DNA of 38,668 nt from NCBI GenBank assembly GCA_017473615.1, contig JAFUKL010000003.1:1-38668 (forward strand), in the 5' to 3' direction. The translations under genes and the position numbers were made by a program. This document shows, one piece after another, positions 8,577-18,500 of the stretch (within the stretch, counting starts at the first letter, position 1; the number at the start of each line of letters is the position of its first letter). The notes under the pieces are model-generated. The model was not told where the DNA came from and made no database searches. It saw nothing but the letters and a program-made list of their open reading frames with translations. This stretch comes from Muribaculaceae bacterium (lineage in GTDB: Bacteria; Bacteroidota; Bacteroidia; Bacteroidales; Muribaculaceae).

Positions 8577-9923
8577 TTAATTCTGATTATTTTTTCTCCG
8601 GACAGCTTCGTTCACTTTAAATTTGCCAAGCCTTATAAAATCGAGCAAAGGACGGCTTGACGGGCAGGAATAAGCACAACAACCGCATTCTATACAATTC
8701 TTCACTCCATGCCTGTTAAGCAAGTCCCATTCTCCGTTTTCAGTAAGCGGCATAAGCAAATAAGGCTCTAACCCCATCGGACAAACCTCTACACATGCGC
8801 CACACCTTATACAGGGTTCTTCCGACATACGGCGCGACTCTTCTTCTGGTACTATAACAATTCCCGATACGCCTTTTATGGTAGGAGCATCGACACTCAC
8901 CAACGCACGCCCCATCATAGGACCACCTACTATTATTTTACCTGTATTTTCAGGTATTCCACCGGCAGCATCTATCACGGTTTTCAACGGAGTACCTAAG
9001 AATACTCTGAAATTACCGGGATTTTTAACATTTTTCCCACTCACAGTCATAATGCGACTTATCAATGGTTCACGTAACCTTACAGCACGGTAAATAGCAT
9101 AAGCCGTTCCCACATTCTGCACTATCACACCCACCGACACCGGTAAGTTGCCATTTGGTACTTCACGCCCTATAATCGCTTTTATCAGTTGTTTTTCACC
9201 ACCTTGCGGATACTTTGTTTCCAATGCCACTACCGAGATTGCAGGATTTCCCTTCAGTCTGTCTTTTATGCAGGATACAGCATCCGGTTTATTATTTTCA
9301 ATTCCAATAACAGCACGCTTTACACCGGTAGCACGCATTATGTAACCTGCGCCCTCTATTATTTCATCGGCACACGAAACCATGAGCGCATGATCATTGG
9401 TAAGAAACGGCTCACACTCGGCACCATTCAATATTAACAATTCCGGATTACTACCCGAAGGTGGCGTAAGTTTTACTTTCGTGGGGAAAGCTGCCCCTCC
9501 AAGCCCTACTACACCGGCATCTGCTACTATCGACTTTATATCTTCGGCAGTAAGCGCAGCTACTTCTTCATCGGTTCTGGCAGTGGGAATAGAAATCGCA
9601 TCATAAGCTGCATCTTCATCACTCGCCACTATAGTTACGGTATCGCACGGATACCCGAAAGCCGTTTTCCACTTGCCTATACTTTTAACCGTTCCACTTA
9701 TCGGTGTATGTACATTGGCACTCACAACACCATTAGCTTTCGCAATAAGTTGTCCGCGCTCAACATGCTCCCCCTGCTTTACACAACACACAGCAATAGC
9801 ACCTATATGCTGCGAGAATGTAACCACAGCCTCACGGGGTGCAGGCAACTCCACGATGGGATTTCCCGCTGTAAACTTATATTCCGGTATATGTATTCCG
9901 CCTTTATTAAATGTTTTCAACAT
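8577..9923 (-). CDS. rnfC: Rnf complex subunit RnfC (NADH/FMN, 2x4Fe-4S)
   Basis: 448 aa soluble subunit that delivers electrons to NAD+. An N-terminal lipoyl-like barrel (FNKGGIHIPEYK at 5-16; HTPISGTVKSIGKW) is followed by a Rossmann-like FMN/NADH domain (VGLGGAAFPTKVKL, NGAECEPFLTNDHALM), a SLBB segment, and two 4Fe-4S clusters, CIRCGACVEVCP starting at about residue 371 and CIECGCCAYSCP at about 409. Start ATG at 9923 has an excellent GGAGGTG ribosome site inside the end of rnfB (17-bp overlap). The length is the compact form without the long alanine-rich tail of proteobacterial RsxC. Confidence 0.95.
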   Translation of the reverse strand: MLKTFNKGGIHIPEYKFTAGNPIVELPAPREAVVTFSQHIGAIAVCCVKQGEHVERGQLIAKANGVVSANVHTPISGTVKSIGKWKTAFGYPCDTVTIVASDEDAAYDAISIPTARTDEEVAALTAEDIKSIVADAGVVGLGGAAFPTKVKLTPPSGSNPELLILNGAECEPFLTNDHALMVSCADEIIEGAGYIMRATGVKRAVIGIENNKPDAVSCIKDRLKGNPAISVVALETKYPQGGEKQLIKAIIGREVPNGNLPVSVGVIVQNVGTAYAIYRAVRLREPLISRIMTVSGKNVKNPGNFRVFLGTPLKTVIDAAGGIPENTGKIIVGGPMMGRALVSVDAPTIKGVSGIVIVPEEESRRMSEEPCIRCGACVEVCPMGLEPYLLMPLTENGEWDLLNRHGVKNCIECGCCAYSCPSSRPLLDFIRLGKFKVNEAVRRKNNQN

Positions 9924-10788
9924 AATTCACCTCCTCACGTATTTGACCTTCCGCCATTATAGCTTTTTGTATAGGAAAATTCACGGCAACAATAGAGTTG
10001 CGTGGACACACAGCCACGCACTTTTTGCAAAGTTTACATTTTTCAAAATCTATTGCAGCAAGGTTATCTCCGACAACGATAGCATCATGAGTACACACTT
10101 TAACGCACTTGCCGCATCCTATACATGAGACCCTGCACTCTTTCATGGCGAGAGCACCCTTATCCCTATTTGCACATGCTACATACACTCTCATTCCTTT
10201 GGGTCCTTTATTCCGCAATTCAATTAAGTGACGGGGACATGCACCGACACATGCGCCACAACCCACACATTTTTCGGTATCTATTTCCACAATTCCGGTT
10301 CTGGTGTTTATTGCCAGCGCACCGAATCGGCACGCATCGACACAATCACCGCAACCGAGACATCCGTATGCGCAACCTCTTGCTCCAAGATACAACGAGT
10401 TTTCTATATGGCATGACATAGGCCCGTCGTAATAGGATTTTCTCGGACGATTATCACACGTTCCATTGCAATGTAAAACCGCAACCTTAGGCTTTACCGA
10501 TACGGCTTTGGCAAGTCCTGTGATTTCAGCAATTTTCGCCATTGTTTCTTCTTTACAGGACGGACAATGCAAACCGTCAAGCGTTTTTGCTTCGGCGCAA
10601 GCCACGGCAAAGTCATGGCATCCGTTCCTACCGCAACCGCCACAATTAGCACCGGGCAATAACTCCTCGATCTCAGCAATTTTAGGATTTTCTTTTATGC
10701 TGAATCGCTTTGCGGTAATAAATAATATCACAGCACTCGCAATACCGAGTCCGCCAAGAATTGCCACAGATAAAACTACCAATTCCAT
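9907..10788 (-). CDS. rnfB: Rnf complex subunit RnfB (ferredoxin-like)
   Basis: 293 aa. N-terminal membrane helix (about 5-25), a four-cysteine Fe-S cluster domain (CGGCGRNGC at 49-57 with C75), then a run of ferredoxin-type CxxCxxCxxxCP motifs (CLGCGDCVDACRF, CVGCGACVGACP, CIGCGKCVKVCTH, CKLCKKCVAVCP). RnfB accepts electrons from soluble ferredoxin and passes them into the complex. It starts 4 bp after the RseC-like gene and overlaps rnfC by 17 bp. The four extra 4Fe-4S motifs are more than the two of proteobacterial RsxB and are usual in anaerobes. Confidence 0.95.
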   Translation of the reverse strand: MELVVLSVAILGGLGIASAVILFITAKRFSIKENPKIAEIEELLPGANCGGCGRNGCHDFAVACAEAKTLDGLHCPSCKEETMAKIAEITGLAKAVSVKPKVAVLHCNGTCDNRPRKSYYDGPMSCHIENSLYLGARGCAYGCLGCGDCVDACRFGALAINTRTGIVEIDTEKCVGCGACVGACPRHLIELRNKGPKGMRVYVACANRDKGALAMKECRVSCIGCGKCVKVCTHDAIVVGDNLAAIDFEKCKLCKKCVAVCPRNSIVAVNFPIQKAIMAEGQIREEVNYVENI

Positions 10789-10792
10789 TTAC

Positions 10793-11203
10793 TTAAATCT
10801 TTTTCACCTTAAAAAGTACCTTTTTATCTTTTTTATTCCCAAGCAGCAAATAATATATTCCATAATATGCAGCAAGCGCAATAATACCGATCATACACCC
10901 GTAAACAGCCTGAATAAAGTGTGTAAAGAATATCACGACAGTCAGCAGCAACAAGCAGGGTATAACCAAACATATAAATATGGCTTTAACTTCAAGATTT
11001 TCCATTTCTTCTACTTCTACCTGTTCCCCTACATAAAACAATTCTTCAGGTTCTTTTATTTCAACTGTATCTTCAGCCGAAATTCCGCATAATTCGCCCA
11101 ACTTGCAACCATCACACTGATTACGAGCCAATTTTACCGTAATAGAACCATTTTGTCCCACCCCGGCAACAATTCCGAGATGAGTAATTCCTGACGACTT
11201 CAT
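10793..11203 (-). CDS. RseC/MucC-family membrane protein
   Basis: 136 aa from the ATG at 11203. An upstream TTG would add eight residues but lies inside the predicted -7 box, so 11203 is preferred. The N-terminal half has the RseC cysteine pattern CDGCKLGELCG (residues 30-40), followed by two membrane helices (about 70-115) and a lysine-rich tail. Related proteins lead many Rnf operons and are annotated as SoxR-reducing system proteins. In a Bacteroidota anaerobe a SoxR partner is not expected, and the protein more likely has an Rnf assembly or regulatory role (inference). It is first in the seven-gene operon. Confidence 0.8.
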   Translation of the reverse strand: MKSSGITHLGIVAGVGQNGSITVKLARNQCDGCKLGELCGISAEDTVEIKEPEELFYVGEQVEVEEMENLEVKAIFICLVIPCLLLLTVVIFFTHFIQAVYGCMIGIIALAAYYGIYYLLLGNKKDKKVLFKVKKI

Positions 11204-11224
11204 TGCTTTCCTGTTTTGAAGTTG

Positions 11225-11232
11225 CAAATTTA
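11225..11232 (-). promoter_or_regulatory. Promoter -7 box of the rnf operon
   Basis: Minus-strand TAAATTTG is an exact match to TAnnTTTG, about 22 nt before the ATG at 11203, so the leader would be about 15 nt. A degenerate -33 (CTTT, 11254-11251) lies 18 bp upstream. It fixes the start choice for the RseC-like gene. Confidence 0.5.
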
Positions 11233-11346
11233 GTCCATTTGTATCGAATTAAAGAAATTTTTCCGTAATAAAAGATTGTCCCGTTTTTCTTATTTGTATT
11301 CTATTTTTCCCATTGACACAAAAAGTCTCATACTCTATTCAGGTTG

Positions 11347-12240
11347 TTATTCACGATAAAAATAATCCTCGACACCTTTAAGCGTAGCGTTCTTCAACAA
11401 GACATTATGACGGCCATCAAGCAGATACAATACGGGCAATGATGGCAGATAATATAATTCATTATCGGTAACAGTCATCGAGGTATCACACACATCAATC
11501 CATGCATCGGGCAATTTTTGCCCTTTCCATTCATCAATACCACCTTCAACGCACACAGCAAGCAGCTTGAGACTGCCGCTATCCAACATATCATTTATCA
11601 ATGAAGACGCCGATAATTCTTGTTTCATAAACTTGCACGTTTCACAAGCCGGATCATTGAAAAAGACAAGCAGATACTCGGCTTCCACAGAATATAACGT
11701 GCCGGTCTTTCCATCCTTATACCCAAATGCAAAGTCAGTTGCTTTATTCCCTATACGATTTTTCATGACTGTATCCAACTTGTAACGTAAACGCTCCTTA
11801 ACAGCCTTTTCCACTTCAGGCATACATAACAACTTATTCAGAACCAATATATATAGTTCTTCATCATATAAAGACGAATTATATTCATAAAGATATTTTT
11901 CACCTAACCCAATAAAATAGTCCAACATTTTTTTATTTGCAGCAGCTCTGTCATACATATTTCCAAATGCCTCTTCCTGCATTGTAACGTACGTCATTAT
12001 ACCTAAGAAATCAGTAAATCCCCGTTCCGTAACATCTGTGTTCCCCACAAGTGTATTGTCGTTGAAATCAAACCTGTCCCAGTAATGAATCGCAAGATAA
12101 TTAACACTGTCTACCGATGATGAAAGAATCCCCGGCATATCAATCATCGGAAACATATTTTGCCGCCCTGAAGCAACAGGGCATACCAATCCCACAAAAA
12201 CATATAACAATATCTGTTTTACGTAAGTGTACATACTCAT
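11347..12240 (-). CDS. Secreted DUF5106/thioredoxin-fold protein
   Basis: About 297 aa from the ATG at 12240 (a second ATG is at 12234). A hydrophobic signal segment ends near VASG. The middle third is helical and resembles DUF5106 (HYWDRFDFND at about 57-66, followed by the helix around AFGNMYDRAAANKKMLDYF). The C-terminal part is thioredoxin-like, with a YLLVFFNDPACETCK strand-loop-helix and a CxxC at ACETC. Such proteins in Bacteroidota are thought to act in periplasmic or envelope thiol redox (TlpA-like). The promoter box TAAATTTG (12265-12272) lies just upstream, back to back with the tetR promoter, so a shared control region with the efflux operon is possible. Confidence 0.7.
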   Translation of the reverse strand: MSMYTYVKQILLYVFVGLVCPVASGRQNMFPMIDMPGILSSSVDSVNYLAIHYWDRFDFNDNTLVGNTDVTERGFTDFLGIMTYVTMQEEAFGNMYDRAAANKKMLDYFIGLGEKYLYEYNSSLYDEELYILVLNKLLCMPEVEKAVKERLRYKLDTVMKNRIGNKATDFAFGYKDGKTGTLYSVEAEYLLVFFNDPACETCKFMKQELSASSLINDMLDSGSLKLLAVCVEGGIDEWKGQKLPDAWIDVCDTSMTVTDNELYYLPSLPVLYLLDGRHNVLLKNATLKGVEDYFYRE

Positions 12241-12264
12241 TAATTTTTCAACAATTACGATATG

Positions 12265-12272
12265 CAAATTTA
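12265..12272 (-). promoter_or_regulatory. -7 box of the DUF5106 gene
   Basis: Minus-strand TAAATTTG, exact TAnnTTTG match, 24 nt before the ATG at 12240. The frame is open upstream of this box but that portion cannot be in the transcript if the box is used. Confidence 0.45.
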
Positions 12273-12409
12273 TCATTTTTTCTACGACAACAAAATATCG
12301 GTCACCCGTTTCTATAAAATTCGGCAGCCTTTGGAAATTTATAATTATTTAACCGTCATTTTCACCAACAAAACCATGAAAACTTTAGGAGTTTCCATAG
12401 TTTTCTCAT

Positions 12410-12417
12410 TAACTTTG
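12410..12417 (+). promoter_or_regulatory. -7 box of the tetR/RND operon
   Basis: Plus-strand TAACTTTG, exact TAnnTTTG match, predicted transcription start about 12424 and leader of about 15 nt before the ATG at 12439. This argues against the longer in-frame starts at 12262 and 12376 for the TetR gene. Confidence 0.5.
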
Positions 12418-12438
12418 CAACTTGGAATATATCTAAGT

Positions 12439-13053
12439 ATGGCATCAAACTTAACAGACACAATATTAGAAAAAGCAAGCGTACTTATGGACAAATACGG
12501 CATATCATCGGTAACGATGGATGATATAGCTAAGGAATGCCATATATCCAAGCGTACACTGTATGAGCAGATTCCGGATAAGCGCACTTTGGTGTGGTAC
12601 TGCATCCTGTTTGACCGACAACGTAAACAGAATGAGGCAATAAACCTCATCAGCGAGTCGCCAAGCACACTCGATGCGTTGTTGCACATATACAGGCACA
12701 TGAGAATCACCCTCACAGAAACATCGAGCATATTCTTCAAAGACCTGCATAGGCTTTATCCCGACTTGGAAAAGAAATGCCGAGACATGCATCGCGAGCG
12801 GGCACAAGAATTCGGAACTTTCCTCTCAAAAGGCATCAGCGAAGGAATGTTCCGAAGCGACATAGACCTCAACCTTGCCGCCGAAGTATTCATGGTACAA
12901 TCAGTAAGCATAATGAAAGAATTAGGCGTAAGCAGTAAATTGCTCGCCGTAAAAAAAATGATAGACACGGCTTTTGTCATTTTCCTGCGGGGATTGGCAA
13001 CACAGAAAGGACTTGAAGTAATTGACAACTTTTTGAAAGAAAACAATATATAA
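12439..13053 (+). CDS. TetR-family transcriptional regulator
   Basis: 204 aa from the ATG at 12439, supported by the -7 box at 12410. The N-terminal helix-turn-helix is clear: ILEKASVLMDKYGISSVTMD, IAKECHISKRTLYEQIPDKR (about residues 9-50). The C-terminal helical domain, which would bind the ligand, is unremarkable. It is the first gene of the RND efflux cluster (26 bp before the TolC-like gene), so it probably represses the operon, including itself, and responds to an efflux substrate such as bile salts, fatty acids or drugs (inference). Palindromic operator candidates were not obvious. Confidence 0.9.
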   Translation: MASNLTDTILEKASVLMDKYGISSVTMDDIAKECHISKRTLYEQIPDKRTLVWYCILFDRQRKQNEAINLISESPSTLDALLHIYRHMRITLTETSSIFFKDLHRLYPDLEKKCRDMHRERAQEFGTFLSKGISEGMFRSDIDLNLAAEVFMVQSVSIMKELGVSSKLLAVKKMIDTAFVIFLRGLATQKGLEVIDNFLKENNI

Positions 13054-13078
13054 AAACAAATAAACAAACTAACACAAG

Positions 13079-14434
13079 ATGAAAATTAACCTAAAACAGT
13101 GCATGATAGCAACTATGATGTCGTTAGGGATTGTGAGCATGAATGCTCAACAGACTCAAAACGGCGACACTATCAGCCTAACTCTTGACGAGTGCTTGCG
13201 AATTGCACTCAGCGAGAACCCGACTATCAAGGTTGCCGACATGGAGATTGAACGTGTCGACTATTCCAAGAAAGAAACTATAGGACAACTATTGCCCGAC
13301 ATTTCTTTTGGAGGACAGTACAGCCGTACTCTACAGAAACAGACTATGGCAATGAACGGACAGAGTTTCAAAATAGGTAGCGACAACAGCTACAGCGTGG
13401 GATTCTCCGCTTTACTGCCCATCATTTCAGTCCAACTATGGCAGTCGCTTAAACTCAGCAACAATCAAATCAAGCAAAATGTAGAAAAAGCCCGCGAATC
13501 CCGCCTTTCATTGGTGAATCAAGTAAACAATGCCTACTACGGATTGCTTTATGCTCAGGATGCGTTGAACGTTCTTATTGAAAACAGGGAAACAGCCAAA
13601 CTAAATGCCGACATATACAAGAAAAAGTTTGAGAACGGAACGGCATCGGAATATGATGTGCTTCGCGCCGAAGTTCAGGTGAAGAATATCGAACCATCAA
13701 TTCTTGACATGGAAAATACCATACGTCAGGCAAAGTTACAGTTGAAACTGCTTATGGGCATGGATATGTCTTATAATATAAAGGTATCGGGTAATCTGTC
13801 CGATTATCAAAAGAGCATGTACGAAACAGTTCTCAACACCAATGCGTCAATAGAGAACAACAGTTCGTTACGCACTCTTGAATTGCAAACAGAGGCTTTG
13901 AAACAAGCTCTTGACGTGCAAAAAGCAGCATGGTTCCCCACCCTTGCCCTATCGGCAAACTACAATTGGACTTCATTGAACAACGGCACACCGTTTAAAA
14001 ACCTCACATGGAATCCATATTCGACCGTAGGAGTATCTCTATCGATACCTCTTTTCCAAGGCGGTCGCCGTTACAGCAAACAGAAACAAGCCGAAATTTC
14101 ATACCGCGAAATGACTTGGCAACGAGAAAACTTGGAAAACTCTTTGAAATTGCAAGTACAAGCTCAATATGACAACATCCAGAAGAGCGTAAGCCAAATC
14201 GAAACCAATAAAGCCGGTGTAGACCAAGCTGTAAAAGCAAATCAAATCATGGAGAAAAGTTTCCGCATAGGTGCAGCTTCCTATCTTGACTTGCGCGACA
14301 GCGAAAATTCGCTTATGGCTGCAAGATTAGCTTATTATCAGTCAATCTACAATTACCTTGTAGCACAAAGCAATCTGTCATACGTACTCGGCAATACCGA
14401 TATTGACCGGTACAAAACAACCAACAACTATTGA
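13079..14434 (+). CDS. TolC-family outer-membrane efflux protein
   Basis: 451 aa. The signal peptide ends at about residue 24 (SMNAQQ). Then two repeats of the TolC/OEP domain, coiled-coil rich: the first begins SLTLDECLRIALSENPTIKV, the second around TLELQTEALKQALDVQKAAW with the strand segment YNWTSLNNG. SLSIPLFQGGRRYSKQKQAE (331-350) is a characteristic barrel-to-helix block. It forms the trimeric outer-membrane channel of the tripartite pump. No lipobox is present. It is 28 bp upstream of the adaptor gene. Confidence 0.93.
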   Translation: MKINLKQCMIATMMSLGIVSMNAQQTQNGDTISLTLDECLRIALSENPTIKVADMEIERVDYSKKETIGQLLPDISFGGQYSRTLQKQTMAMNGQSFKIGSDNSYSVGFSALLPIISVQLWQSLKLSNNQIKQNVEKARESRLSLVNQVNNAYYGLLYAQDALNVLIENRETAKLNADIYKKKFENGTASEYDVLRAEVQVKNIEPSILDMENTIRQAKLQLKLLMGMDMSYNIKVSGNLSDYQKSMYETVLNTNASIENNSSLRTLELQTEALKQALDVQKAAWFPTLALSANYNWTSLNNGTPFKNLTWNPYSTVGVSLSIPLFQGGRRYSKQKQAEISYREMTWQRENLENSLKLQVQAQYDNIQKSVSQIETNKAGVDQAVKANQIMEKSFRIGAASYLDLRDSENSLMAARLAYYQSIYNYLVAQSNLSYVLGNTDIDRYKTTNNY

Positions 14435-14462
14435 TAATAATAAAAAAAACACATATAACATT

Positions 14463-15509
14463 ATGACAATCAAATCACAACTTTTAAGTGTTGCCGCATT
14501 CTCTCTCGTTTTGGGAGCTTGCACAAGCAGCGAAAAGCAAGCAGTTGTTGAGGAACAACTGCCTATCGTAAAAACAGAGAAGGTTTTCATTGAAGATGTG
14601 CCGCAAATCATCTCATACACAGCTACAGTAGAGCCTTTCAAGAGCAACAACATCACTGCCAACATGGCAAACCGTATCAAGGAAATCAAAGTTGATGTAG
14701 GAGACAACGTTACAGCAGGACAAACTCTCGTCATACTCGACAACGTAAATGTTGAGCAACTTGAAGTTCGCATCGCCAACCAAGAGCGCGAATACAACCG
14801 CGCAAAGGAACTTTATGAAATAGGCGGAGGCACACAACAGGCTGTAGACCAAATCAAGACCGAACTTGATGCATCAAAACGCAGCTTGCAGAACTTGAAA
14901 GAAAACATGGTGCTTACAAGCCCTATTTCAGGTGTTGTTACTGCACGCAATTATGAAAACGGCGATATGACAGGCGCACTTCCTATTCTTACAATCGAAA
15001 ATATGCGTCCTGTAAAGATTCTTATCAACGTGAGTGAAAGCGAGTTCCCGAAAGTCAAGAAAGGTATGAAAGTGGATGTTAAGCTCGACACATACGGCGA
15101 TGAAGTTTTCACCGGAACCGTTTACTTGATTCACCCCACCATCGATGCCGCAACACGTACATTCCAAGTGGAAATCACCGTACCTAATGCTGACGGACGC
15201 ATCCACTCCGGAATGTTTGCCCGCGTCGATATTAATTACGGAACATCAAAGCACGTGGTTGTACCCGACCGCGCTATCGTTAAGCAGACCGGTTCAGGTG
15301 TACGCTACGTTTATACATACAAAGATGGCAAAGTGGCTTACCACGAAGTAAAATTGGGACAACGTCTCGACAACCGTTATGAGTTGCTTTCAGGTCTTGA
15401 GAACGACGTTGAAGTTGTAGTTTCCGGTCAAAACCGCTTAGGAGATGGCATGAGCGTACAACTTGCAGGTACAGAAACGACCAAAGCCGCTCAGGATACA
15501 ATAAAATAA
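14463..15509 (+). CDS. RND efflux periplasmic adaptor lipoprotein
   Basis: 348 aa from the ATG at 14463; the open frame extends 60 bp further upstream into the end of the TolC-like gene without a good start. The lipoprotein signal ends VLGAC with Cys20. The order is typical of membrane fusion proteins: barrel/lipoyl half (IKEIKVDVGDNVTAGQTLVI), alpha-helical hairpin (about 100-145), second lipoyl half (LTSPISGVVTARNYENGDMT), beta-barrel and membrane-proximal domains. It links the inner-membrane pump to the TolC-like channel. 27 bp separate it from the pump gene. Confidence 0.93.
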   Translation: MTIKSQLLSVAAFSLVLGACTSSEKQAVVEEQLPIVKTEKVFIEDVPQIISYTATVEPFKSNNITANMANRIKEIKVDVGDNVTAGQTLVILDNVNVEQLEVRIANQEREYNRAKELYEIGGGTQQAVDQIKTELDASKRSLQNLKENMVLTSPISGVVTARNYENGDMTGALPILTIENMRPVKILINVSESEFPKVKKGMKVDVKLDTYGDEVFTGTVYLIHPTIDAATRTFQVEITVPNADGRIHSGMFARVDINYGTSKHVVVPDRAIVKQTGSGVRYVYTYKDGKVAYHEVKLGQRLDNRYELLSGLENDVEVVVSGQNRLGDGMSVQLAGTETTKAAQDTIK

Positions 15510-15536
15510 GTATAACCTTAAAAAAGACTATATAAT

Positions 15537-18500
15537 ATGAGTTTATATTCAGGTGCAGTAAAACGTCCGGTAATGACTACGCTCTGTTTCGTGGCAGTGC
15601 TTATCATCGGACTTTTCTCCTTGGCAAAACTGCCTATCGACCTTTTTCCTGACATCGACACCAATACAATCATGGTGATGACAACCTATGAAGGAGCAAG
15701 TGCCGAGGATATTGAACAGAACGTAACACGTCCATTAGAGAACACTTTGAACTCTGTGGAACACTTGAAACACATCACATCCGACTCAAAAGAGAACATA
15801 TCTATTATCACACTTGAGTTTGAATATGGATATGACATAGATGTGCTTACCAACTATACACGCGACAAGCTCGACATGATAAAGAGTTATCTGCCCGATG
15901 ACGCAGAGAACCCTATCATCTTCAAGTTCAGTACCGACATGATTCCTATCATGCTCCTTTCGGTACAAGCAGAAGAAAGTATGCCGGGTCTTTACAAGAT
16001 TCTTGACGAGAACGTTGCCAATCCGCTTGCACGTGTCGATGGTGTAGGTTCTGTATCTATCACAGGTGCGCCCAAGCGAGAAATCCACGTTTACGTAGAT
16101 CCTATCAAATTGGAAGCCTACAACCTTTCAATCGAAACAATATCAAGCCTTATCGGAGCTGAAAACCGTAATATTCCGGGCGGTAACTTCGATATAGGTA
16201 GCGATACTTATGCTCTACGTGTTGAAGGTGAATTCAGCGATGCCAAACAAATGGAAAACATCGTTGTAAGTGCAAAGAACGGAAGTATCGTTTACCTGAA
16301 AGACGTAGCAACCATCGATGACTCTCTTGAAGAACGCGCCCAGCAGGCATACAACAATGGACATAAAGGAGCTATGATTATCGTCCAAAAGCAATCAGGA
16401 GCCAACTCTGTTGAAATTTCCAACAAGGTAATGGAACAGATTCCCGAATTGCAAAAGCGACTTCCGAGTGACGTCAAACTCGGTATTATCGTGGATACTT
16501 CAGATAACATTCGAAACACTATCGCATCATTGACAGAGACCGTGCTATATGCATTGCTGTTCGTCGTTATCGTGGTATTCGGTTTCCTTGGACGTTGGCG
16601 CGCTACTATCATTATCGCCATTACCATCCCTATCTCATTGATAGCATCATTCATCTATTTGTATGCGACAGGCGAAACCCTTAACATTATTTCTCTATCA
16701 GCACTTTCCATCTCTATCGGTATGGTGGTGGACGATGCCATTGTGGTACTCGAAAACGTCACCACACACATAGAACGCGGTTCTGCTCCGAAACAAGCTG
16801 CGGTTCACGGTACAAACGAAGTGGCAATATCGGTTATCGCATCAACATTGACACTTATCGCCGTGTTCTTCCCACTTACCCTTGTTACCGGTATGACAGG
16901 TGTATTGTTCAAGCAATTGGGTTGGATGGTATGTATTATGATGATAATATCTACTGTATGTGCATTGACTCTTACTCCTATGCTTTGCAGCCAAATGCTT
17001 AAACTTAACCCTACGAAAGGCAAGTTCCAACAATTCTTCTTCAAGTATATTGAAAGCGGTCTTGACAAGATTGACGATGGCTACGCTAAGTTGCTTAATA
17101 CCGTTGTAACGCACAAGAGAAAATCAATAGTAATTTGTACACTTATTTTTATAGGTTCTTGTTTCTTGATGAAATTCATCGGTAGTGAATTTATTCCTAC
17201 CAGCGACAACGGTCGTATCGGCGCAACCCTCGAGTTGCCTATAGGTACACGCACTGAAATTGCACAGGATATAGCAAAGAAAATACATGATGAATGGAGA
17301 AGCAAATACCCCGAAATAAAGGTATTGAATTACACCGTGGGACAAGCGAGCAGCGACAATACATTTGCTTCGATGCAAGACAACGGTTCGCACATTATCT
17401 CAATGAACATAAACTTGGTTTCAGTGACTGAGCGTGACCGCGGTATCATAGAAATCACCAACATGATGCGTGATGACTTGGCGCACTATCCTGAATTGGT
17501 TAAAACTCAAGTAAACGTGGGTGGTTCACGCGGAAACGGCATGAGCGGACAATCTACTCTTGACTATGAAATCTATGGTTATGACTTTACCGAGACCGAC
17601 AGCGTTGCACAACAAGTAAAACGTATCCTTCAAAACACCAAGGGTATCGCCGACATCACTATCAGTCGTTCCGACTATCAGCCGGAATATCAGGTTGACT
17701 TCGACCGAGAGAAACTGGCTTTATACGGATTGAACTTGTCTACCGCTGCCACCTATCTGCGTAACCGCATCAACGGTAGTACGGCATCTTATTACCGCGA
17801 AGACGGTGAAGAGTATGACATCAAGGTGATGTATGCACCGGAACACCGCACCTCGATAAGCGACATCGAAAATATTCTTGTTTACAACGCAAAGGGAGAA
17901 GGTATTCGCATACGCGACTTGGGTAAGGTCGTAGAGCGTTCAAATCCTCCTACAATCGAGCGCAAAGACCGTCAACGTATCATCACGGTACAAGGCGTTG
18001 TTAACGGAGAATTGGCGATGAGTGAGATTATTGCCGATGTCCAGCCTAAACTTGACGCTCTCGACATCCCATTGGGTATCGACATAGAGCTTTCAGGTTC
18101 ATTTGAAGATCAACAAGACTCATTCTCCGATTTGGGTTTGCTTGCAATCCTTATCATCATCTTGGTTTACATCGTGATGGCAGCGCAATTTGAATCATAC
18201 GCATATCCGGGTATTATCATGACATCCATACCGTTTGCATTTACAGGTATCGTGCTTATCCTTTGGATGACAGGAACAAACCTGAATATCATGTCAATGA
18301 TTGGTGCTATCATGCTTATCGGTATCGTAGTTAAGAACGGTATTGTGCTTATCGACTATATCCAGCTTAACCGCGAGCGCGGAATGAGTATCCGTTCTGC
18401 AGTGGTACTTGGAGGTAAATCTCGTCTCCGCCCTATTGTGATGACTGCACTTACCACCATCCTCGGTATGGTGCCTATGGCAATAAGCAATGGTGAAGGT

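Noticed and set aside
12262-12438. N-terminal extension of the TetR regulator
   Set aside because: The -7 box TAACTTTG at 12410-12417 lies inside it, and the TetR fold begins right after the ATG at 12439.
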